64,000 bases of DNA from Bolinopsis microptera (lineage: Eukaryota > Ctenophora > Tentaculata > Lobata > Bolinopsidae), in NCBI RefSeq assembly GCF_026151205.1, contig NC_087080.1:9265720-9329719 (forward strand). The letters run 5' to 3'. Below are positions 37,915 through 47,700 of the stretch, one piece after another. Within the stretch, counting starts at the first letter, position 1. Every line of letters starts with the position of its first letter. A program made the position numbers and the translations under genes. The notes under the pieces are model-generated. The model saw nothing but the letters and a program-made list of their open reading frames with translations. It was not told where the DNA came from and made no database searches.

Positions 37915-39745
37915 GCAAATTTCCGAACAACTCAAGTTTTTCATGGTTTCAGACAGGTGATGATGGGTATTCTATTTTCATGGCATTTTTAAAAGTTCAA
38001 AAAACGCCTTTAAAATAATTAACGGGCCCTATCTTCATATTCTAATAGTACGGGCGCCAGATGAACGTCGCATGTCATTTAAAAGATACTCCTACATTAC
38101 AAGTTTCTAAATTTGTGCTCAAAACCAGGCGAGAATATCTCCCATGACCTAATGGAGTGCTGCCAAGAGAAAATCTTTAATGGTCTGGGGGAATCCTTAA
38201 TTCATTAAGTCATATTCCTATTTGGATTTTTAAACATAACCTCCCACGTAATTTCTGACAAAAGAGACCTGTCCAAGGTGTATTTAAGGGACTAGTGGTG
38301 GTCATAGTATCTCAGATCCAGCCCACCACTTTTGATCATATATTAAAATTGAATTGGCTTTCATTTGGTTTGGAATCGTCGCTTTCAACCCTAAATAATT
38401 GAATGTTCGATTGAATGAATAATTGAACATTTATCGTCGAAGGTATTTTCTGTGCCGTTAGTTCTGCTATTTATGATTCTAGACCCGCAATTACCACACG
38501 AGGCTACAAGTACGAACCGTCTTTAATCACTTTTGGAATTGGGAGACGCGCCCTGAACTGTACCCTCAAGTCTCAGTACTCTCTATACTCTACTCAGTAC
38601 AGAGTATTTAACGGGTATAAAGGATATAGACTGTGGAATGTACACACTTGTACAGGATATTCTCTCGGAGAGTATGATAACTTCATACCACCAATGGCTT
38701 CTCACTCTTGATTTTATTTCCTGGAAGTTCCCTCGTAGAACCATTTACTCCCACTTCTCACTCTTTACTTCCTGGAACTTTGAAGTTCCAAGGTGGAACC
38801 ATATATATAAATATGAACTTCTGAACTCAGAGTTCAAGACGCACTGATAAACCTGTAGCTTCCTCTTGGTTGACTGTACAGCGTACTGGGCACAATTCTT
38901 TTATTTGTAAGAAGGGTAGCACTGATCGTAGCTAAGGCTTTATTTCGAAATTTTGATTTAAATGTCACATTAGCCAATTTGTTCTGACACACGAATAGCG
39001 ATCTTTATTGTTTAGTATATGATCACATATTGATCTAATGATCAATTATATCAATATATGATGATTCAACGGTGTTATAGATTAACTTTAAGATAATTAA
39101 CTTATTTTAATAACTAACATAACGTAAGCAATTGCTTCTGCCTTAGTAATCGACTAGTTTAGACGTTATGTGCTGAAACTCATCACTCTTAAATTTATCA
39201 GTTGCTTTAATTTGCTATTTTTAACTAAGGCGTTGATTGCTAGAATTTTATCCTGTCATCAGATTAGGTTAGGTTATTTATTATTATTATGTTATTTTAC
39301 AACATTCTACTCGAGTGTCCATGTTGCAGTTATTTTGCAGCCTCTAATTCTGAATGTTACCAATTATAGAAAGTAATAAGATCAAGATATGTTTGATCTA
39401 AAGTCTGTAGTCCTGCACGTACGCACAAATATCTAACATATTCGGGCGACTAATAACTTTTTTGTAGAAATTCCGAAGGCTTTGATTTTTGTACAGCTTC
39501 CATAAAACTAAAAATATAAGTGCAATAAGGCGACCGTCGATGATAGTAATAAATTTAAAGATTAGTTCACTGCATAATCGCATACGTTAAATTCCGGATA
39601 CAAACTCAACTAATTTTGTTTGTTTTTTCCGTTACTCTTATATTTACAAGTGACGTCTCGCCGGAAAAAAGCCTAAACAATTACAATCCCTCATAATGTA
39701 TGTAATTGCGAGTAACGGACAGGGCACACGCTCGCCACTACTCAC

Positions 39746-39894
39746 AGCACGCAGCAGGTACCACGCCACAACTCCCTCTGTGTTATACGGAATCTGTGAA
39801 CCCCGTACTTCAGGGTTTACGGGGGATTCCTCACTGCAGTTCGGGGTCTTCCCTCGCTGAAGGAAGTCCCTGACAAATGCACGGTAGATATATT
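39746..39894 (-). CDS. Giant gene candidate exon linking the two halves of the gene
   Basis: A GC-richer island in AT-rich surroundings with acceptor caatcag and donor GCT|GTGAGT. The open frame reads YIYRAFVRDFLQRGKTPNCS through EGVVAWYLLRA. Exit is phase 0, matching the exon at 36750. Placed after the exon ending at 44482 it would give PEIIE+YIYRAFVRDF..PNC. That aligns with PSIVLYVIKCHDDL..DRC of the first C8 module, so homology supports the junction. The splice phases, however, disagree by one base. In the strictly spliced frame it would stop after about 20 codons, ending the gene. Confidence 0.5.
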
Positions 39895-41787
39895 CTGATT
39901 GTGCAAGTGTACATGATAGTGCAGCAGCAGCAGAGTGCTGACGTTAGTGACTTAGTGAGTAGTGGCAGTGATGACACTGACACGTAGTGGGTGCTTGTTA
40001 ACGTAGAGATGTCCTACCTGATAACACTACAACGTCACTTTGTCGGGTTGTTACTTCCCTTATAATAGCCTGTCTGCATGCTGAAATCATTGTGCATTGA
40101 GGTGACTTTGCCTTGTTGACTAGGTTTAGAGACTTGGTTGTTTGCTTACTTTTCCCCGAACAGTAACATCACTTTTCCCCAGTAACATCATTGGTTTACG
40201 TTGTGTTGTCATGTCTATGCAGGGTCTAACTTTCTATTAATTTGGCTACTTTTAAATTTATCAATTTGCCATCTAAGGTAATACTTTATAATCATCGCTA
40301 TTCGTGCCAGTCGCGGTGCGGCCTACCATAATAATGATAAAGTCCTAGAACTATTTCATCTAGAACTATTACTTCGTCCCGAATGTAGAACTTATGATCC
40401 CAGGATGGCTCACAGCATAGAGTTAAGGTCTTCCGATAAGAATTGTGTTATCTATAGCTAATTCAGTTGGTCATATTAATATTATGTCCTTTAGAACAGT
40501 CACCTGCTCCTCTACTATTGCATCTTATTCGAATATAGATATTTCATGAAGTGGTTTTATTCTTAGCTTAAATCACAGCTACTTTAAGTTGAATCACCTT
40601 TAAGACCCCATCATCTCTGATGTCAATCCTCCATCATCATTGATGTAGCTCCCCATTATTTCATCACCATCTAGATTAGTCCCCCTAATTAGATGACTTT
40701 AATATGTTCACTATAATATCTCCTTGTTTCACATAAACCTTTACATGCTAACTAAAGACCCTATCGTAGCGACGAGACACCTTTGGGTCCCTCCTACAGT
40801 CCCCCCTACCAGGATCTCTTTTAGCCATTACGTAGTCGCTGCGTAGTCCGTATCTCTCGTTATTTGGGATGAGACATTCGAATTTACGGGCTTTACGATA
40901 GCAATCGTTTACCGATAGGCTCGATATGACGCGGTAATTGATCATTGATATTGTGAAGCGGATATCCAGAAAATCGTGGGCCTTGTTATGATATCCGTGA
41001 CGTTGAAATCTAATTAAGATGACGCAGGGGGGAGGTCAGGTATATGAGCGTTTGTTTTTCATTACACCCTTTATTCTTAAATTAATTAGAGCCCCGGTCC
41101 GTTCTTTATAAATGGATCGATGGTGTTGATAGGCTCATATTGCAGATTGTGCTGAATCATTTGGAGTTTGCCGCTTCTTCGACTTGAACCTTGACATTTC
41201 TATTATTCGAATCATTCGATTTATTAGTAAATTCTTTCTATATTGGAAACTACATGATACAACATTATGGTTTCATGATACAACACATATTTGCTGTGCT
41301 TTTCTGATAGAACTATGTCGCTGCAGCTTCATTTTTGTTAGCTGAAACTAAGATTTACCTGGCTTGGCATGAACTGTTTTGTGCAACTTATATTTTTAGA
41401 ACAAAATCCTTTTGTAGTGATATGATCCTGCATTTTTAGGTAGTAAATCTTAAATTTGCGATTTTCAAGGAAACTTTTAAGTAAAATATCGCAGTTTTCA
41501 GTCCTTGTTACCGTACGTCATGCATGAGGACAGCTCCAAGTTTATTGTCATAACATGAGATCACTTCAGAAAATCTATTTAGTGAGCAATCATCGAAATA
41601 GAATAGATCACATGAAAGATTTGTCACCAAGCCAGATTAATTACTTCATTTAGTCACGATTACTTCTCTCGAACTTCGACCAAAAGTCATCGTCATTGAT
41701 ATATATATATCTTATTCTTATTATTTGATTTCACATACCATTAAAATGCAATTCTTGTTTCAAATATCTAAACTTTATTTCCTCCAG
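39895..41787. other. Sequence upstream of the metalloproteinase gene; no gene recognised
   Basis: AT-rich; presumably contains the promoter and a 5' noncoding exon of the plus-strand protease gene. A 65-codon minus frame at 40748-40945 has no usable acceptor, so I do not call it. A GC-richer block at 40770-40930 remains unexplained. Confidence 0.5.
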
Positions 41788-41788
41788 G
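41774..41788 (+). promoter_or_regulatory. 3' splice acceptor immediately before the protease start codon
   Basis: CTTTATTTCCTCCAG|G ATG is a strong polypyrimidine-AG acceptor ending one base before the ATG at 41789. It implies either a 5' UTR intron or trans-splicing of a leader onto this mRNA. Confidence 0.7.
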
Positions 41789-43870
41789 ATGAACTCATCA
41801 CTGATACTATCGCTAATATTCCTGGCCCTGGTCGGCTCCCAAGAAACTCATGACTCCCAGTTTTCGGATGTGGACTTCTTCAAAACATTCGGCTACATTG
41901 ACGCTAGTGACGCTATTGACTCTCAAGATTCAGGAGCAGGCGACTCTGGCAACCTTATATTCGTCCCTTCCCAAGCAATCTCCGACTTCCAGCAATACTA
42001 CGGACTTCCAGTGACTGGTGTTATGGATGATGCAACTAGGGCTGCAATGAATACGCCTCGTTGTGGAGTACCTGATAAAGATAATGTCAACGAGATTGCC
42101 GGACAAGGACATGAAGATGAGGAAGATTTGGAAGATGAGGGGCCTGAACCACTTTTGAGCAGTGCTATAAAGAAGAAGAAAAGAAACAGGAATAGGAAGA
42201 GCAAAAAGAGAAGGTCTAAAAGATACGTGACTTCTGCCACAAAATGGAGATCAACCAAACTTTCCTACAGATTCCTGAACTACACCGCAGATATCCCCGA
42301 GGTTCTCACCAGATCTGCCTTCAGAGAGGCCTTCAGCATGTGGGAAGAGGTGTCTGCCCTTCAGTTCTACGAGGAAACTAACTCTAACATTGGAGCTGAT
42401 ATCGACATAGCCTACATATCAGGACTTCATGAAGATAAGAGTGCTTTCAACTCACTGGTCCTGGCCCACGCTTTCTTCCCCAGGGTCGGCTGGCTGCACA
42501 TGAACGACCTACAAAGATGGAACTACAACAGCGTACAAGGTACAGACACCGTGTTTGTTGCTGTCCACGAGCTGGGACACATTATGGGACTCAGACACTC
42601 GAAGAGGAACACAATAATGCACGCCTCCTACCCTGGTTACTCCCCTAACATTAAGTTATCAGATGATGATATCAAGGGCATCCAGTCCCTGTATGGACCC
42701 AATCCTTGCTTTCCTAGTAATCCTTGCAAGCATGGAGGAGCTTGCCGAAAAAGCCCGCTTGGAGGAGTGGGATTCGTGTGCTCATGTACCTCTGGATACA
42801 AGGGAGCCAAGTGCCAGAGCAAGATGGATGAAGTCATGACCCGGAAATGCCGATCAATCAACATTCCTAACGGTTTTGCAACCCCAGAAGGAAGACTCGG
42901 ACCAAACCAAGTGGCCCGCATGTTCTGTAACGAAGGCTACGAGCTGGTAGGAGCTTCACAGTTCCTCTGTACCCACAGAGGCTTCTACACTCCCTCCACA
43001 GTCAACACTCAGTGCAGACGTAGGATCCTTTGTCCTGCTGTGGTCCTTAATAACGGAGTGGTATACCCGAAGAGACCAGTTGAAGCCGAGACGGTCGTGT
43101 CCTTCTCTTGTAATGACGACTACCAGCTCTCCGGATCCAGGTCCATGAAGTGCAGAAATGACGGAACCTACGACAGGACATCACCTAACTGTGAGAAGAT
43201 TGTTGAAGAGGAAGATGAGATAGATGACCTGGAGACAGGATGCCCAGTGAGCTTTGATGCTGTTTCCAGTAGAACCACAAGAGACAGCATGATCTTCGCT
43301 TTCAAAGGTACAAGATACTGGATCTACAGGAGAGGAGAGACCGGTGCTCCCAAGTCTCACTGGAGGAGTGGAGCTCAGCTCTCCAATGGGTTCGAGAACA
43401 TCCCCGCACACTTGGACGCTGCTTTCTCCTACACAGACCCTGACACTAGAGACAGGTTTATCTGCTTCGTCAAGTGGCCCCAGGTCTATTTCTGGGACAT
43501 AGTAAAGCGTGATATCTCGAGGGTAGCTGACTTCCAGACCACCTTCAACATCCCCGGGGGGCTCCAAGTCACTGCCGCTCACAGATGGGACGAGAACACT
43601 ATCTACTTCTTCGTTCCCTTCGGATTCTACATCTACGACATCAAACAGAAAACCTACGACCCACCAAACTTCCAGCCCATGACCACCTTCCGAGGAATGG
43701 GACCTAGAGTAACAGCTACAGCGGTTTCTAAATCCTTCTACTCGGACGTCTTCAACATCTTTGTGGGAGATGAAGTTTACCAGATAAGAAAATCTGATAA
43801 GCAAGTGCTGAGGAACAATCCCCACGAAATAAAGAGTGTGTGGAGGTACGGACTTAATGGCTGCACGTAA
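41789..43870 (+). CDS. Secreted matrix metalloproteinase with EGF, two sushi and hemopexin-like domains
   Basis: 693 residues in one exon. Residues 1-17 are a signal peptide. The prodomain has a peptidoglycan-binding-like segment (about 58-88) and the cysteine switch PRCGVPD with Cys92, which in this family holds the zinc in the latent form. RRSKR (141-145) is a furin-type site that would activate the enzyme during secretion. The catalytic domain (146-304) carries the zinc motif HELGHIMGLRH (260-270) and the Met-turn TIMHASY (Met277). An EGF-like domain follows (307-342, six Cys), then two sushi/CCP domains (about 354-414 and 417-475), an acidic linker, and a hemopexin-like region (about 490-693) bracketed by Cys near 490 and the penultimate Cys. 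All catalytic residues are intact, so it should be active. Known MMPs usually go straight from catalytic domain to hinge to hemopexin. Matrix or mucin cleavage is inferred, not shown. It is nested between exons of the minus-strand giant gene. Confidence 0.95.
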   Translation: MNSSLILSLIFLALVGSQETHDSQFSDVDFFKTFGYIDASDAIDSQDSGAGDSGNLIFVPSQAISDFQQYYGLPVTGVMDDATRAAMNTPRCGVPDKDNVNEIAGQGHEDEEDLEDEGPEPLLSSAIKKKKRNRNRKSKKRRSKRYVTSATKWRSTKLSYRFLNYTADIPEVLTRSAFREAFSMWEEVSALQFYEETNSNIGADIDIAYISGLHEDKSAFNSLVLAHAFFPRVGWLHMNDLQRWNYNSVQGTDTVFVAVHELGHIMGLRHSKRNTIMHASYPGYSPNIKLSDDDIKGIQSLYGPNPCFPSNPCKHGGACRKSPLGGVGFVCSCTSGYKGAKCQSKMDEVMTRKCRSINIPNGFATPEGRLGPNQVARMFCNEGYELVGASQFLCTHRGFYTPSTVNTQCRRRILCPAVVLNNGVVYPKRPVEAETVVSFSCNDDYQLSGSRSMKCRNDGTYDRTSPNCEKIVEEEDEIDDLETGCPVSFDAVSSRTTRDSMIFAFKGTRYWIYRRGETGAPKSHWRSGAQLSNGFENIPAHLDAAFSYTDPDTRDRFICFVKWPQVYFWDIVKRDISRVADFQTTFNIPGGLQVTAAHRWDENTIYFFVPFGFYIYDIKQKTYDPPNFQPMTTFRGMGPRVTATAVSKSFYSDVFNIFVGDEVYQIRKSDKQVLRNNPHEIKSVWRYGLNGCT

Positions 43871-44079
43871 AGTTATTTCAGATTTAAACTTTTCTTAAGC
43901 ATGGGTACTTTTGTTTATTTATTACCTTTTGATGACATGCTGCTCGACGGGTTATAATAACGATTATTATGATCCTAAGTAAAGACTAAATCTCATGAAT
44001 TATGATTAATTACAATTAATTATAAATTTTAATTTGTACTTAATGGGAATGATAACTTTACTTGATTTTCTGACTATTT

Positions 44080-44085
44080 AATAAA
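44080..44085 (+). terminator. Polyadenylation signal of the metalloproteinase gene
   Basis: AATAAA about 210 bases after the stop codon at 43868-43870, the first canonical signal downstream on this strand. Confidence 0.55.
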
Positions 44086-44481
44086 CGTTTTATACGGTAA
44101 TGTTTTTTTACGATTGAAGCCTACTTTAATAGGTTACGCTAATTTAACATCTATTTGATACTGGTATTTATTGACTGTATGATATCAGTAATCAGTATTT
44201 TAATGAATTCTGAATACTCGGAATATTTTAAATATTTTGATGAATTGACTGACCTGAAACGAAATGACTGGTGAGTCGACTTGTGAATATTGTAAACGAT
44301 TTCACGATAAGTGATTTTAATTTCATATCAAATTATTTTTGTTTCACTGGTACTTAATATCTAAAAACGAATCGAAAACAAATAAATGCTAGAAAATATT
44401 TGATGATCTGTGGTGAAACTTAATCTCATAAAAATAGAGCTGAAATAAAAATGGAAACAAAAATAAAAATGTAAAACTCAC

Positions 44482-44588
44482 TCGATAATTTCGGGATAAG
44501 TGTCGTCAGAAGTACAACCACTCTGAGGGTTGCATTGACAGAAGTCCCGGTAGCAGTCTTGTAGGTACGCGGGTATCATGGGCAAAAC
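44482..44588 (-). CDS. Giant gene exon: middle of C8 module 2
   Basis: Acceptor cttacag (GTTTTGCCC), donor GA|GTGAGT. It encodes VLPMIPAYLQDCYRDFCQCN and SGCTSDDTYPEIIE. The Y-x(3)-C-Y-R-D-F-C-x-C pattern is very close to the canonical C8 motif of von Willebrand-type proteins. Phase 0 entry joins the mucin exon ending at 44726. Phase 2 exit does not fit the next candidate exon by one base. Confidence 0.8.
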
Positions 44589-44725
44589 CTGTAAGATGGC
44601 ATATCACGAGTCAGTATACTATAATCAAAGCTAATAAAATGTTTTTAATTTATTTAATAATAACAAGTCACGAAGGAGAAATAATTAAACGTGCTGTCAA
44701 ACGTAACAATTAATGATAAACCGAC

Positions 44726-47700
44726 CTGCTCACACTTGACGAACTGATTCAGCGCAGACACAGCAGCATTGCACTGCACCACAGCCTGAACAGCGTGGGT
44801 CTGGTTACCTTCACAGTACGATACAATCCCTTCAGTGGTCTGGAATGAGGGTACCGTGGTGATGTCTGGGGCCTTGTCAGTGATTTCAGGTTCATCTGAT
44901 TTGCTGGTAGTTTCATCGGAACTTTCAGAATCAGTTGGTCCTTCATCAGTTCTCTGAGAATCAGTTGGTTCTTCATCAGTTCTTTGAGAATCAGTTGGCC
45001 TTCCATCGGATTTTGGAGATTTGCTCGTCGTCTCTTGGGAACTTTCAGAATCAGTTGGCTTCTCGTCAGTTCTCTGAGAATCAGTAAGCCTTTCATCAGT
45101 TCTTTGAGAATCAGTTGGCCTTCCATCAGATTTTGGAGATTTGCTCGACGTCTCTTCGGAACTTTTAGAATCAGTTGGCTTCTCGTCAGTTCTCTGGGAA
45201 TCAGTTCGTCCTTCATCAGTTCTTTCAGAATCAGTTGGCCTTCCATCGGATTTTGGGGATTTGCTCATCGTCTCTTCGGAACTTTCAGAATCAGTTGGCT
45301 TCTCGTCAGTTCTCTGAGAATCAGTTCGTCCTTCATCAGTTCTTTGAGAATCAGTTGGTCTTCCATCGGATTTTGGGGATTTGCTCATCGTCTCATCGGA
45401 ACTTTCAGAATCAGTTGGTCCTTCATCTGTTCTTTGAGATTCAGTTGGTCCTTCATCAGTTCTTTGAGAATCAGTTGGCCTTCCATCGGAGTTTGGAGAT
45501 TTGCTCGTCGTCTCTTCGGAACTTTCAGAATCAGTTGGCTTCGAATCAGTTCTCTGAGAATCAGTTCGTCCTTCATCAGTTCTTTGAGAATCAGTTGGCC
45601 TTCCATCGGATTTTGGGGATTTGCTCATCGTCTCTTCGGAACTTTCAGAATCAGTTGGCTTCTCGTCAGTTCTATGAGAATCAGTTGGTCCTTCATCAGT
45701 TCTCTGAGAATCAGTTGGTTCTTCATCAGTTCTTTGAGAATCAGTTGGCCTTCCATCGGATTTTGGAGATTTGCTCGTCGTCTCTTGGGAACTTTCAGAA
45801 TCAGTTGGCTTCTCGTCAGTTCTCTGAGAATCAGTAAGCCTTTCATCAGTTCTTTGAGAATCAGTTGGCCTTCCATCAGATTTTGGAGATTTGCTCGACG
45901 TCTCTTCGGAACTTTCAGAATCAGTTGGCTTCTCGTCAGTTCTCTGGGAATCAGTTCGTCCTTCATCAGTTCTTTCAGAATCAGTTGGCCTTCCATCGGA
46001 TTTTGGGGATTTGCTCATCGTCTCTTCGGAACTTTCAGAATCAGTTGGCTTCTCGTCAGTTCTCTGAGAATCAGTTCGTCCTTCATCAGTTCTTTGAGAA
46101 TCAGTTGGTCTTCCATCGGATTTTGGGGATTTGCTCATCGTCTCATCGGAACTTTCAGAATCAGTTGGTCCTTCATCTGTTCTTTGAGATTCAGTTGGTC
46201 CTTCATCAGTTCTTTGAGAATCAGTTGGCCTTCCATTGGATTTTGGAGATTTGCTCGTCGTCTCTTCGGAACTTTCAGAATCAGTTGGCTTCGAATCAGT
46301 TCTCTGAGAATCAGTTCGTCCTTCATCAGTTCTTTGAGAATCAGTTGGCCTTCCATCGGATTTTGGGGATTTGCTCATCGTCTCTTCGGAACTTTGAGAA
46401 TCAGTTGGCTTCTCGTCAGTTCTCTGAGAATCAGTTGGTCCTTCATCAGTTCTCTGAGAATCAGTTGGTTCTTCATCAGTTCTTTGAGAATCAGTTGGCC
46501 TTCCATCGGATTTTGGAGATTTGCTCGTCGTCTCTTTGGAACTTTCAGAATCAGTTGGCTTCTCGTCAGTTCTCTGAGAATCAGTAAGCCTTTCATCAGT
46601 TCTTTGAGAATCAGTTGGCCTTCCATCAGATTTTGGAGATTTGCTCGACGTCTCTTCGGAACTTTCAGAATCAGTTGGCTTCTCGTCAGTTCTCTGGGAA
46701 TCAGTTCGTCCTTCATCAGTTCTTTGAGAATCAGTTGGTCTTCCATCGGATTTTGGGGATTTGCTCATCGTCTCATCGGAACTTTCAGAATCAGTTGGTC
46801 CTTCATCTGTTCTTTGAGAGTCAGTTGGTCCTTTATCAGTTCTTTGAGAATCAGTTGGCCTTTCATCGGATTTTGGAGATTTGCTCGTCGTCTCTTCGGA
46901 ACTTTCAGAATCAGTTGGCTTCGAATCAGTTCTCTGAGAATCAGTTTGTCCTTCATCAGTTCGTTCAGAATCAGTTGGCCTTCCATCAGATTTTGGAGAT
47001 TTGCTCGACGTCTCTTCGGAACTTTCAGAGTCAGTTGGCTTCTCGTCAGTTCTCTGAGAATCAGTTGGTCTTCTGTCAGTCTTTGGAGATTTTCTCGTTA
47101 ACTCTTCGGTAGTATCAGAATCAGTTACCCTTTCATCAGTTCTTTGAGAATCAGTTGGCTTTCCATCAGATTTTGGAGATTTGCTCGACGTCTCTTCGGA
47201 ACTTTCAGAATCAGTTGGCTTCTCGTCAGTTCTCTGAGAATTAGTTGGTCCTTCATCAGTTTTCTGAGATTGAGTTAACCTTTCATCAGTTCTCTGAAAA
47301 TCAGTTGGTCCTTCGTCAGTTCTTTGAGAATTAGTTAGCCTTTCATCAGTTCTTTGAGAATCAGTTGGCCTTCCATCGGATTTTGGATATTTGCTCGTCG
47401 TCTCTTCGGAACTTTCAGAATCAGTTGGCTTCTCATCAGTTCTTTGAGAATCAGTTTGCCTTCCATCAGTTTTCTGAGATTGAGTTAACTTTTCATCAGT
47501 TATCTGAGAATCAGTTGGTCCTTCGTCAGTTCTTTGAGAATCAGTTAGCCTTTCATCAGTTCTTTGAGAATCAGTTGGCCTTCCATCGGATTTTGGAGAT
47601 TTGCTCGACGTCTCTTCGGAACTTTGAGAATCAGTTGGCTTCTCATCATTTCTTTGAGAATCAGTTGGCCTTCCATCAGTTTTCTGAGATTGAGTTAACT

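Larger units (their letters stand above)
36751..39745. other. Intron-like region without a recognised exon
   Basis: AT-rich sequence with stem-loops at 36960-37250, a triplicated 42-base unit at 37789-37914 and short direct repeats around 38700-38820 (CTTCCTGGAA and AAGTTCC words). The small ORFs at 38638, 39170 and 39398 have no domain or splice support. Confidence 0.6.

Noticed and set aside
40748-40945. 65-codon minus-strand ORF upstream of the protease gene
   Set aside because: No acceptor before it, no cysteine pattern of the C8 family and no phase fit with the exon at 39894.
44984-47101. 705-codon plus-strand ORF with RISWPSIGFWRF-type repeats
   Set aside because: It is the antisense shadow of the 30-bp coding repeat: because the unit is a multiple of three and lacks stops on that frame, the frame stays open. 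There is no start context, splice support or sensible domain. The minus frame has the mucin composition, splice sites and flanking C8 halves.
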